Positions 25,283 through 33,554 of a DNA stretch of 64,000 nt are shown here, piece after piece (within the stretch, counting starts at the first letter, position 1; each line of letters opens with the position of its first letter). The notes under the pieces were generated by a model. The model was not told the origin of the DNA, did no database searches, and saw only the letters and a list, made by a program, of their open reading frames with translations. Source of the DNA: Azospirillum oryzae. GTDB lineage: Bacteria; Pseudomonadota; Alphaproteobacteria; Azospirillales; Azospirillaceae. Made by a program: the position numbers and the translations under genes. The DNA is taken from assembly GCF_900177515.1 (NCBI RefSeq), contig NZ_FXAK01000002.1:724001-788000 (forward strand). The letters are read 5' to 3'.

Positions 25283-26959
25283 GTGACGGCGAATCTGAGG
25301 CTCAAGGGCACCACCTACCACTACAGGCGGCGAGTTCCGCCACCGTTAACACAATATTTCGGACGCTCGGAAATACTGCTGACCCTGGGCACGGGCTCCG
25401 CGCGCGAGGCGGCGGCGCGGGCTCGGGCCGTCAACGTCGAGATCGACAAGGTTATCCGGGCCGTGACCACCAAGCCGAACTCCCTGGCCGTCGAGCACAT
25501 TGCACTCATCCTCCGGCGTCTGCGGGCTGAACCGCCTTGGGCTTCGCCGACCCGTGCGGAGTTGCTCGCCGAGTACAGGACGGGCGACGCCGCGACCATC
25601 GACCGCGTGTTCGCCCTCGGAACCGACGCGATCTTCTCGCTACCGCCGGAAGATCGACAGCGTGTTCTCGACCATCTCGAGCGGCTGCTCGACGGCGTCG
25701 CGATCGTCTCCTCCGAGGCGGGGACGGCTGCGGCACGGCTCGGCGCTGACGTGGCGACGCTCCGCGCCGCGACCGCTGAGACGCTCGCGGCGCAAGCTCA
25801 GCGGCGCGCGGATCTCGCCACGATGGCGATGGCGTTGCAGCAGAGACCTGCGGCTGCACCAGCCGTCACCCCCGCCGCGTCCCAGTCCCCCGAGTTCTCG
25901 GAGCACGAGCGGGCCTTCCTCGATTGGAAGCGCACCCAGAAGGGATGGACCGCGCAGAGTGGCGCGCAAGCCGAAGCGACGTTCCGACTTGCGCGAGAAC
26001 TCATTGGTGACAAGCCGGTGAAGAACTACACCCGGCAGGACGCTGGGTTGCTGTATGACGAATTGCTGCGCCTCCCGTCCTCCCATGGGAAGGGGGCGGC
26101 CAAGGGCAAAGCGATCCCCGCCCGAGATGCCATCGCTCGTGCCGACGCGATCGAAAAGGGGGGAACGGCAGTACCGCGCGTTCAACTCAAGACGGTCAAA
26201 CGACACTTTTCTGCACTCCTCCAATATTGGAAGTGGCTGCACCAGCGCGGCCATGTAGATGAACTGATTTGGAGCGGATTTGATTTCCCAGGAACCAAAT
26301 CATCTAAAAAGAAACGTGATATATGGTCACCGGATGATATGAAGAAGTTGTTTTCTTCCACGTGGTGGGCGGTCGATCAGCCACGTGATACAGCGCGATG
26401 GTGGGCGCCTTTGATAGCGCTCTACAGCGGCATGCGGCTCGAGGAGATCTGCCGCCTGCGGCCCATCGACGTCGAGACGATGAAAGGCGCGGCGTGCTTC
26501 CTACTGCGTGAGCACCCCGACGGCTGGTCGCCGAAGACGGAGGCGGGCGAGCGAACGGTGCCAGTGCACCCCTTCTTGGTCGAACTTGGCTTTCTGCGAT
26601 TGGTGGAGCAGCGGCGCCGGGAGGATGCTCCGCGGCTGTTCCCCGAACTCCGTGCTACGGGGCGCGACGGCAAGCTCGGGCAGGCTCTCGGCCGAGACTT
26701 TGGTCGCCTGAAGACCGGCCTCGGTGTAGGACCGAAGACGGTCTTCCACAGCTTCAGACACACGTTCAGGACGGTCTTGGAGTCCGCCGACCTTGAGGAA
26801 AGGTGGATCGACTCTGTCATGGGGCATGAGGATTCCCGGCGGTCGGAAGGAGGCCGGACGTATGCCAAGGGCGTGACCCTGGAGCGGCTGGCTCAGGTCG
26901 TCGCGGCCTTCGAAGCGCCGGTGGACCTGAGCCATATGCGGGGGAGCCGCCGCACTTGA
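25283..26959 (+). CDS. Tyrosine integrase B (DUF6538 N-terminal type)
   Basis: A protein of about 558 residues. The GTG at 25283 starts VTANLRLKGTTYHYRRRVP, the DUF6538-like opening. The catalytic domain shows YSGMRLEEICRL (Arg), HSFRHTF (HxxR), MGHEDSRRS and a Tyr in GRTYAKG. It reads away from the left attachment repeat and should excise and integrate the 10-kb element. A short stretch at 26280-26400 is unusually AT-rich compared with its neighbours. Confidence 0.9.
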   Translation: MTANLRLKGTTYHYRRRVPPPLTQYFGRSEILLTLGTGSAREAAARARAVNVEIDKVIRAVTTKPNSLAVEHIALILRRLRAEPPWASPTRAELLAEYRTGDAATIDRVFALGTDAIFSLPPEDRQRVLDHLERLLDGVAIVSSEAGTAAARLGADVATLRAATAETLAAQAQRRADLATMAMALQQRPAAAPAVTPAASQSPEFSEHERAFLDWKRTQKGWTAQSGAQAEATFRLARELIGDKPVKNYTRQDAGLLYDELLRLPSSHGKGAAKGKAIPARDAIARADAIEKGGTAVPRVQLKTVKRHFSALLQYWKWLHQRGHVDELIWSGFDFPGTKSSKKKRDIWSPDDMKKLFSSTWWAVDQPRDTARWWAPLIALYSGMRLEEICRLRPIDVETMKGAACFLLREHPDGWSPKTEAGERTVPVHPFLVELGFLRLVEQRRREDAPRLFPELRATGRDGKLGQALGRDFGRLKTGLGVGPKTVFHSFRHTFRTVLESADLEERWIDSVMGHEDSRRSEGGRTYAKGVTLERLAQVVAAFEAPVDLSHMRGSRRT

Positions 26960-26983
26960 GCTCCCCAGCCTGGAACCTGTAGC

Positions 26984-27772
26984 TCACCGGCGTCCACCCA
27001 GGTGCGTCGATGGGCGAGGACCAGCCGCAGGCGCTCCGCCGCCCTCCGGCCTCGGCTCCGCTTCCGGCTCGTCCGGCGGCGGCACCAACAGCCCCAACGG
27101 AGGCCCCGAAGCAACGCGCCCGGCGCCGGGCCATGACTGGAGCGCGTCCGCCCCGGCTCGACGGTAGCGTGCCAGCAGGCCGCGCCGATCCACCTCTGTC
27201 ACCCCCTCCAGCGCCCTCGCCATAAGCTCGGCCTCTTCCGGCAATACGACGTTGGTGAGGGCTATCAGGCGGCGATCTAGATTCCACCCCTCAGCCAGCC
27301 CGGCGCCCCCACCGAGCTTCCAATTGAGGTAGGACAACAGGTCCTCCGTCTCCGCCCGCAGCGACGGGCCAAACTTCACCTCTCGCGGCAGGGCAGCGGC
27401 CAGCCGCGGGACTTCCGCCGCCAGCCGGAGCACCGTCTCAGGCTGCGTGAGCCAAGCGTCATGCGGGCGCGCCATGGCTCGGGAGGACAGGCTCCCGACG
27501 AGCCACGCCGCAGCCGTCCAGAAGGGCTGCATTTCTGGACCGGCCAAGACCTCCCGCACGATCGAGTCCGGCAAAGGCTCCCCGTCGCCACGTTTGGAGG
27601 GCCACCGGATACGCTGCTTCCCTGACCGGCGGCGTGCCCGCTTCGCTTGCGCGAACCTGATGGCTGCCAGATCCTCCAGTGTAGGAGGACGCACGAGCCG
27701 CAGCCGCAGCCACGCTATGAGTTCGCCGACCGGCATGTGATCGGGAGGCAGATCGTCGTCGTCATCGTACAT
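26984..27772 (-). CDS. Hypothetical protein of the mobilizable element
   Basis: A protein of about 262 residues that I do not recognise. It begins MYDDDDDLPPDHMPVGELIA, is rich in Arg, Leu and Ala, and ends in a Pro/Gly/Glu-rich tail (PPPDEPEAEPRPEGGGAPAA). The ATG at 27772 has GAGGGC at good distance. It is downstream of the relaxase gene on the same strand after 249 bp with no other gene, which suggests a mobilisation or maintenance function. There are no membrane segments or known catalytic motifs. Confidence 0.6.
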   Translation of the reverse strand: MYDDDDDLPPDHMPVGELIAWLRLRLVRPPTLEDLAAIRFAQAKRARRRSGKQRIRWPSKRGDGEPLPDSIVREVLAGPEMQPFWTAAAWLVGSLSSRAMARPHDAWLTQPETVLRLAAEVPRLAAALPREVKFGPSLRAETEDLLSYLNWKLGGGAGLAEGWNLDRRLIALTNVVLPEEAELMARALEGVTEVDRRGLLARYRRAGADALQSWPGAGRVASGPPLGLLVPPPDEPEAEPRPEGGGAPAAGPRPSTHLGGRR

Positions 27773-28021
27773 GTTCAGCCCTCGTGCGTGATTTGGATCC
27801 CGACGGTGCCCCTGGCCGTGGCAAGGGAGAGCCCGTGTTCGGCCCGCCGGAGCGGCGGCCCATAGGGGGCCGTCCTTGACGCCGACCGAGGACCGTGGCG
27901 CCCGCATTGGCAGACGAGATCAACGCGGGCGAGGCGCGGCCTTGCCGCGTTGACGCCTGCCGACGCGCAGCGGCGAGCAGCAAGGCCGCCCTGGGGGCCG
28001 CGCCTGAGTAGTGGGGGGGGG

Positions 28022-30151
28022 TCACCGTCGTCCGAGAGCAGGCCCCGGCCGGGGCGAGACGCCGATCTTGGCGTCGTGGTTCAGGTCGGTGGCGTTCGCT
28101 TTCGCCTGCCGCTCGAGGCGCTCGCGCTCCTCCCGGCGCCGCTGCTCCTCGAGCTTGCGCTGCCCCTCGCGGACGAGGCGCTCGACGTCGCCTCGGCGGG
28201 CAGCGTCTTGCGCGGCCGGGTCGCCCGACCTTGCCGCCCGCAGCCCGGCCTCGAGGGCGTCGAGGCGCTGCTGGTCGCGCCGGTTGGCCTCGCGGTTCGC
28301 CTGCGCCCGGCGCGGCGCGACCGTCTCGGCCTGGTGGCAGGCGTCGCAGTAGTCCTCGCGCGCGGCGTCGTACCGGTCGATGGCCTCCCCCAACTGGCGC
28401 TCGAGATCGCGGCGCTCGTGGGCACCTCGGCCCACGCCGAGCCGGTCCAGCAGGCCGCGCGGCCGCTCGTCAAGCGTGCGCCGGAGCTCCTCGACGCGGC
28501 GCTGCGCTAGGTCGAGGACCTGCCCAGGGCCATCGAGCATGCTTGATGCGACATGGCGCGGGTCCGGCGGCCGTGACGCGATCTGCGCGCGCAGCCGCGC
28601 GAACTCTGCGGCGAACCGCTCCCGGGACGACGGGCCAACTGGCCACGTCGGGATCTGCGCCGGTGCGGGCGGCGCCGTGAGCCGCTGCGCGCGCCGGGTC
28701 AGCGCGGCGAGGCGGGCGGGCGGGTCGGGGCGGCCAGTAGCTCCTTGAGCTTCTCCACCGTTCACGACTTCCGGCCGCCGGTGTTGCTCGTGCCCGTGCC
28801 CGCCATGCTGTCCTCCTGCCTTGTGCTCCGGGTTCGCGGCAGCCTCCTTGGCCCGGTGGCGCTTTTCCGCAGCCGCCCACGCCCGCATGAATTTCCCGGC
28901 GGCGTCCATGTCGTTCGGGTCGAAATCGAGCACCTCGGCCTCGACCGCCGACGTATCAGCCTTAGCCTCGCCGCCGCCCGCGCCACCGGCTGGACGCTTC
29001 GGCGCCGCCGGGGCCGGAGCGGTACCCTCGCCACCGGCGGGATTTGCCGTCATCGCCTGCGCGGGCATTTCGCCAGTGCCATTTTCGACCGGCGATACCG
29101 GCTCCGGGGCGCTGGCATCCTGAACTGGTGCCTGTACTGCCTCGGGCGCGGCCTTTGTGTCTGGCGTCTCTGGCCTGTCTGCACTGTCGATGGCCGGTGC
29201 GCTTGCGCTGGCGTCCTGACGGGCTTTGACGCTGGCGATGGGCTCAGCCGGAGCCTCCGGGAGGTTCGCCAGCCGGTCCTCGGCATGGCGGCCGCCGAGG
29301 CGGGGCAGGTCGAGGCCCTCGAGGCGCTTCGCAACCTCGTCCGCCCGGATCCGCTCGCCGGTCTCCTCTTTCGCGGCCTTGCCGAGGACGCGACCGAAGG
29401 CATGGACGTTGCCGGTGGCGTCAACGAGGATTGCCGCGCGGTCGCCCTGGGCGAGGCGCAGCCCGCGCTCCTCGAGGGCCGCGCGCAGGCTGCGGCCGTC
29501 GTCCGAGGCCCGCCAAGCCGCAAGCGCGGCCGCGCCGACGGCCCGAGGGTCCACGCCGGTGCGCTCTGCCTGCTGACGCTGCTCGGGCGTGGTCTTGGCC
29601 TCGGGGCGCCGTCGGTCGAGCAGGCCCGCCTCGCGCATGGCCTCGGCGATGTCGGCCCGGCCCTCGCGCTCCAGCGCGGCCGCTACGGCGCGGTTGTGGG
29701 CGCCGGGGACGAAGGGCAGCCCGGCCTCGTGCTCGGCGATCCGGCCGAGCTTCTCGCGCCGGGCGAAGTCGTGGTCGAGCCGGATCGCGGTGCCGTCCGG
29801 GCGCACCCGCAGGTACTCGCGGTGCTCGTGGGTGCGCCCGCCCTTGGTGTGGAACTGCGACGCGAAGGGCGCCCGCTCGAGGCCGAACTCCCGCTCGAAC
29901 CGCTGCCAATAGCGCTCGCGCTGCGCGTCGGTCCACTCGTGGTCGGGGTGCGGGTCGAGGTGGACATGATAGAGCGGCTGCCGGGTCCGGGCGTGGCTGC
30001 CGAGCTCGGTGAGCTCCGCGACTTGGTCGCGGATCGTGTCGGTCACGAGTCCGCGCGACGGCCCCATGCGGACCTCCTCGTTGGCCTCGGCGTTCGCGAC
30101 GTGCGCACCGAGAGCGCGGCCGCCCGCTCCTCTGGTGGCGCCCGAGATCAT
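28022..30151 (-). CDS. Relaxase (MobA/VirD2-like nuclease)
   Basis: A 709-residue mobilisation protein. The N-terminal 150 residues follow the relaxase pattern MISGATRGAGGRALGAHVAN, then LYHVHLDPHPD and the metal-binding histidine motif FHTKGGRTHEHREYLRV. The middle and C-terminal parts are Ala/Arg/Glu-rich and probably coiled. Its start overlaps the MobC-like gene by 4 bp. It should nick oriT and pilot the strand through a borrowed conjugation channel. The catalytic Tyr is not obvious at the extreme N-terminus, as is usual for this MILxxSQRGG-type subgroup. Confidence 0.86.
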   Translation of the reverse strand: MISGATRGAGGRALGAHVANAEANEEVRMGPSRGLVTDTIRDQVAELTELGSHARTRQPLYHVHLDPHPDHEWTDAQRERYWQRFEREFGLERAPFASQFHTKGGRTHEHREYLRVRPDGTAIRLDHDFARREKLGRIAEHEAGLPFVPGAHNRAVAAALEREGRADIAEAMREAGLLDRRRPEAKTTPEQRQQAERTGVDPRAVGAAALAAWRASDDGRSLRAALEERGLRLAQGDRAAILVDATGNVHAFGRVLGKAAKEETGERIRADEVAKRLEGLDLPRLGGRHAEDRLANLPEAPAEPIASVKARQDASASAPAIDSADRPETPDTKAAPEAVQAPVQDASAPEPVSPVENGTGEMPAQAMTANPAGGEGTAPAPAAPKRPAGGAGGGEAKADTSAVEAEVLDFDPNDMDAAGKFMRAWAAAEKRHRAKEAAANPEHKAGGQHGGHGHEQHRRPEVVNGGEAQGATGRPDPPARLAALTRRAQRLTAPPAPAQIPTWPVGPSSRERFAAEFARLRAQIASRPPDPRHVASSMLDGPGQVLDLAQRRVEELRRTLDERPRGLLDRLGVGRGAHERRDLERQLGEAIDRYDAAREDYCDACHQAETVAPRRAQANREANRRDQQRLDALEAGLRAARSGDPAAQDAARRGDVERLVREGQRKLEEQRRREERERLERQAKANATDLNHDAKIGVSPRPGPALGRR

Positions 30152-30564
30152 CCGCGGTCCTCCTCGAGGAGCGCCTTCTTCAGGGCGTCGAGGTCAAGTG
30201 CGGCCGCGCGGACGCCGGGGAGCACGGCCTCGACGGCGGCATGCAGGTCCGCGTGACCGGCCTCGCGGGTGCGGACGGCCGCCTGCACAAGCCCCCCGGC
30301 GAGCTCACCGACGGCCTCACGCAGGCGGACGACCTCGACGACATGCTGCGGCGCTGGGGGTCGGGCCTTGCGGTAGGCCCGCACCGGCGCGGCCAACTCC
30401 GGCCGGGCGCGCGTGGCCTCGGCCGCCAGCCGCCGCAGGTAGGCGGCCGCCGTGAGGTCGGCCTCCTCGGCGGCGTTGGCAACGCGCATGGCGAGATCCG
30501 CAGGCAGGCGCACCAGCACCGCTCCCGCCATCTTCCGCCGCTCGCTGCCACGCTGCCCCGGCAT
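30148..30564 (-). CDS. MobC-like relaxosome accessory protein
   Basis: A 138-residue basic protein with an N-terminal ribbon-helix-helix-like part (AGAVLVRLPADLAMRVANAA, then LTAAAYLRRLAAEA), the usual form of relaxosome accessory proteins that bind oriT. GGAGG precedes the ATG, and the stop overlaps the relaxase start, giving coupled translation. The upstream 70 bp contain three hairpins that could be its binding site. Confidence 0.72.
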   Translation of the reverse strand: MPGQRGSERRKMAGAVLVRLPADLAMRVANAAEEADLTAAAYLRRLAAEATRARPELAAPVRAYRKARPPAPQHVVEVVRLREAVGELAGGLVQAAVRTREAGHADLHAAVEAVLPGVRAAALDLDALKKALLEEDRG

Positions 30565-30591
30565 GTGCCGTCCTCCGAAGGTGGGTCGCAG

Positions 30592-30633
30592 GGAGGCGCC
30601 AGCCTCCCCGTGGGGTCCACGGGGCGAAGCCCC
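30592..30633. other. Candidate oriT: three consecutive hairpins
   Basis: GGAGGC/GCCTCC (30592-30607), CCCCGTGG/CCACGGGG (30606-30624) and GGGGC/GCCCC (30621-30633) form three partly overlapping perfect hairpins just upstream of the mobC-relaxase pair. This is the usual position of an oriT, but no nick consensus can be assigned. Confidence 0.4.
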
Positions 30634-30786
30634 TGGCCAGCTACCCGTGGAGCGCCTGGCGGGCGCGGATACGGGTATGGCTGGCTTCTTCCGAGAGTAG
30701 GCTCGAAGAATGCAAGACAGCGGGATATCAGCAGCGGGAGTGGGACCACCCCCCTTGGTGCGGACGGTCAGATGGCGGCGAGGAAA

Positions 30787-31539
30787 TCACCTGCCGTTTG
30801 GCATCTCATCCCAGGTTCTTCCATCAATGATGCGACCGCTACGTTTCTTGACGACTCCGCCCCACTGCTTGAAATGGAAAGCAACTCTTGCGGCTATGCA
30901 CTGGTCACGAATGGAGCGCACCCAATCTGGATCCATGGGCCGGGCGCCGGGGCCGCTCTCGCCTCCCACAATCACCCAGTCGATGCCATCGAGATTCAGA
31001 TCGTGAAAGGGACCAAGGAGTGGCTCCAGGCTGAGGAACCGCGTCTTGGCGCCCGTCCTTCGTAGCCGGTCAACCCGCCAAGCATAGTCCGCATTCTCTA
31101 CGCTGACCCCCATCCAGACGTTCCGGGGCCAAGGAAGCTCCGATGACAGTTCTAGCAGCCGGTCTGCGCGTTTGGTGAGCACTTGGTACGTATGCTGGGG
31201 CGTGGCGGACATCGTGGCAAACACGCGCCGGATCGCCTCGGGCGGCACGTCCTCATGAAAGAGGTCCGACATGCTGTTCACGAAGACCAGCCGCCCGGCC
31301 TTCCAAGTCCGTGGTTCGTCTAGGGCGGCATCTACAACGTTGATCCGGCCGGTCCACTTCGCCCGGCCGCCGGATTTTCGAGTTGTTCCTTGGTACTTGT
31401 CCTGGCCCATGGCGGCAAGCCGCGCGGCCATGCGCATGGCGTAGCAGTTTGTGCAACCGGGTGACAGGATCGTGCACCCCGCGATCGGATTCCATGTCAC
31501 CTCGGTCCACTCAATGGACGACCTGCTCGCCACTCGCAT
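30787..31539 (-). CDS. Three-Cys-motif protein, phage Gp37/Gp68 family (DUF5131)
   Basis: A 250-residue member of the Gp37/Gp68 family. The N-terminus shows [19 protein letters not shown] followed by TNCYA: three cysteines (CxxxxxxCxxC) in a radical-SAM-like arrangement. Later segments [33 protein letters not shown] and [14 protein letters not shown] are hallmark motifs. Its ribosome-binding site (GAGGAGG) overlaps the TcmP stop codon. The family is enriched in phages and mobile elements and often pairs with TcmP. The biochemical role is not established; modification of a nucleic acid or protein is an inference. Confidence 0.9.
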   Translation of the reverse strand: MRVASRSSIEWTEVTWNPIAGCTILSPGCTNCYAMRMAARLAAMGQDKYQGTTRKSGGRAKWTGRINVVDAALDEPRTWKAGRLVFVNSMSDLFHEDVPPEAIRRVFATMSATPQHTYQVLTKRADRLLELSSELPWPRNVWMGVSVENADYAWRVDRLRRTGAKTRFLSLEPLLGPFHDLNLDGIDWVIVGGESGPGARPMDPDWVRSIRDQCIAARVAFHFKQWGGVVKKRSGRIIDGRTWDEMPNGR

Positions 31540-31544
31540 CCTCC

Positions 31545-32666
31545 TCAGGGGAACTTCACCTTCACGTGTTCGGGGAAGGTGACCTCCCCCTTGATGACCC
31601 GCCGATTCTTCGCCGGGGGGTCCGCAGTGATGCGACCGTCCGCCTCAAGGCGCCGAAGGGCTGCCTTGTAATTCTTCGGAACGAACGGCGTGTCAACATG
31701 ATGCTCGGCATGCACCTCCCCCATGGTCAGCGTCCGACCCGCGAACCTCTTCACGAGGTCGTCTGCCAAACCGTCGAGCGGGCGCGACAACGAGAACAGA
31801 AGAGGATATTTGGCGTCGGCCGGAGCGTACGTGAACGACGGTACACCTTGATCCGCGGTCGAGCTTTCCCCTGCCATGATGTCCTTCATGATCTCGTACC
31901 CGCGGATGTTCTTCGACACGAACACGAGGTAGTGAGAGGTCCGGTCGCCCGCCTCTCGCTTGAACCGGAAGGGCAGCACGTACCTGCCGCCCATTTCCTT
32001 CAAGGCGCTCGAGAGTTCGTTCAGGATGAACGCATCGCGTTCGCCCGGCTCCATCTCGGCCAGTGCCTTCCGCAACTTGTCGGCCCTCTCCTGACCGAAG
32101 AGTGCATCCATGTGGTGGGCGACCTTGTCGTTGGCCAGCCCCATGTTGATTCGGTTGTAATTGAAGAAGAATACACAATCGCAACCCCAGTCCTTGATGA
32201 CTGCGTTCACGATCTTCAGGGAAAGCCCCTTGTAGCCGAAGGGGTCGATGAATGAGAAGGTAGGGGCAAGGCGGACCCCGCTCAGCGCCTTCTCTAGCTC
32301 CTCGCCGACGACAGCGTTGAGCACGGTTGGCAACTTCTTCAGCTTCTCGACACCGGACAGGACGGCGATTTCGTTTCTGAGCGTATCGGTGTTGTTGCTG
32401 TCCCCATCGTTGAAGATCGCCACCAGCTTCGGACCGATCTTGGGGTTCGCGATCGCCTTCTCCAGGATGAGCAGGGGCGTTGATGCGGAGCCGTCGCGGT
32501 AACGCCCTGGGCCAGCGTAGAGGTCGATGTAGACGATCTTGTCGCCGCCATACCGGGCTTGGGTGGCAACGATGACGTTGCTCCAGGCGTCGAAGTACTT
32601 CTGGACGATGCGAGCCTTGACTTCGGACTGATCCGACCGCTCCTCAAAAAACTTCTGTGCGAGCAT
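31545..32666 (-). CDS. tcmP: Three-Cys-motif partner protein TcmP
   Basis: A 373-residue TcmP homologue. A Rossmann-like start ([18 protein letters not shown]) resembles an S-adenosylmethionine-binding motif I, and [15 protein letters not shown] resembles an acidic motif IV. The C-terminal part ([20 protein letters not shown]) looks like a helical nucleic-acid-binding region. It is the first gene of a two-gene operon with the Gp37/Gp68 protein. Conserved pairing implies a joint function. Methyltransferase-type activity is suggested by the motifs but not proven. Confidence 0.9.
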   Translation of the reverse strand: MLAQKFFEERSDQSEVKARIVQKYFDAWSNVIVATQARYGGDKIVYIDLYAGPGRYRDGSASTPLLILEKAIANPKIGPKLVAIFNDGDSNNTDTLRNEIAVLSGVEKLKKLPTVLNAVVGEELEKALSGVRLAPTFSFIDPFGYKGLSLKIVNAVIKDWGCDCVFFFNYNRINMGLANDKVAHHMDALFGQERADKLRKALAEMEPGERDAFILNELSSALKEMGGRYVLPFRFKREAGDRTSHYLVFVSKNIRGYEIMKDIMAGESSTADQGVPSFTYAPADAKYPLLFSLSRPLDGLADDLVKRFAGRTLTMGEVHAEHHVDTPFVPKNYKAALRRLEADGRITADPPAKNRRVIKGEVTFPEHVKVKFP

Positions 32667-32696
32667 CTGCCACCATGGAAGTTGGAGTCAGGGCGC

Positions 32697-32714
32697 CGCA
32701 TACTAACGTATGCG
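32697..32714. promoter_or_regulatory. Palindrome upstream of tcmP
   Basis: CGCATAC-TAAC-GTATGCG is a perfect 7-bp inverted repeat 31 bp before the tcmP start, within an AT-rich region (32697-32770) that probably holds the tcmP promoter. It may be an operator. Confidence 0.45.
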
Positions 32715-32828
32715 TGTAGCAATGCGACGATAGATAGGGTTTTAATTGTATTCGAGCAACAATGCTGCGTAAAGGTCGTTCCTCATGGCCATCGCGCCGG
32801 AGCGCCCCTCGCGCCTCTCCGTCACCAC

Positions 32829-32910
32829 GTTGCAAAACGATTTCCTTCTGCAACAGAACCTTGACCCAGGCGGATCAACGGGTTCATCGTTGCAGAAGGC
32901 TGTTGCAAAA
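32829..32910. other. Candidate res site of the resolvase
   Basis: GTTGCAAAA occurs at 32829 and 32902, and CCTTCTGCAAC (32844-32854) is the exact reverse complement of GTTGCAGAAGG (32889-32899). Repeated inverted half-sites directly upstream of a serine resolvase gene fit a multi-subsite res locus; some could also autoregulate the gene. Confidence 0.5.
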
Positions 32911-32922
32911 TTGGGGGGCGGA

Positions 32923-33483
32923 ATGGGTCGGCTGCTGGGGTACGCGCGCGTCTCGACCGACGATCAGGACATGGCCTTGCAGACGGACGCGCTGCGTGCG
33001 GCTGGCGTCACCGACGAGGACATGTTCACGGACCATGGCGTCAGCGGCGCCCAAGCCGCCCGGCCGGGGTTGGACCGGTTGCTGTCGGCCGCCAGGACCG
33101 GGGACACCATTGTGTGCTGGCGCTTGGATCGCGTCGGGCGCTCCGTCGTCCACCTCGCGACGTTGGCCGAGGATCTGAGGGCGCGTGGGGTGGGTCTGCG
33201 GAGCTTGACCGACGGCGTGGACACCTCTACGGCAACCGGGAGGTTGGTCTACGGGCTGTTGTCAACATTGGCCGAGTTCGAGCGCGAGACGATCCGCGAA
33301 CGGGTCAAGGCGGGCATGCAGGCCGCCAAGAAGCGCGGTGTCAGCGTTGGCCGGAGGAAGGCTTTGACCTCGACGCAAGCGGAGCACGCCCGCGCGCTCC
33401 GGGCCGAAGGGCGGTCGTGCGCCGAGGTTGCAGCCCTGCTCGGCGTGGATCGCACCACCGTGTGGAGGGCGACAAAGTCGTGA
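32923..33483 (+). CDS. Small serine resolvase/invertase
   Basis: A 186-residue Tn3-type recombinase. MGRLLGYARVSTDDQDMALQ carries the nucleophilic Ser (ARVS). DRVGRSVVHLA and EFERETIRERVKAGM form the catalytic core and E helix, and the C-terminal helix-turn-helix includes CAEVAALLGVDRTTVWRA. The ATG at 32923 gives the standard length; longer frames upstream overlap the res-like site. It probably resolves multimers or cointegrates of the excised element. Confidence 0.92.
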   Translation: MGRLLGYARVSTDDQDMALQTDALRAAGVTDEDMFTDHGVSGAQAARPGLDRLLSAARTGDTIVCWRLDRVGRSVVHLATLAEDLRARGVGLRSLTDGVDTSTATGRLVYGLLSTLAEFERETIRERVKAGMQAAKKRGVSVGRRKALTSTQAEHARALRAEGRSCAEVAALLGVDRTTVWRATKS

Positions 33484-33554
33484 CCCGTCCTTCCCTTCGC
33501 CTACTGAAGGGAATTTACCGACATCCCGTTGTGGTTTCGATGGTATTGCGACGG

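Noticed and set aside
28013..28021. Run of nine G next to the relaxase stop codon as a phase-variation tract
   Set aside because: It lies outside the coding sequence, just after the stop, so length change would not alter the protein; no promoter role is evident.
28745..30256. 503-codon plus-strand frame over the relaxase
   Set aside because: Shadow of the relaxase/mobC genes, which have recognisable motifs and overlapping translation signals.
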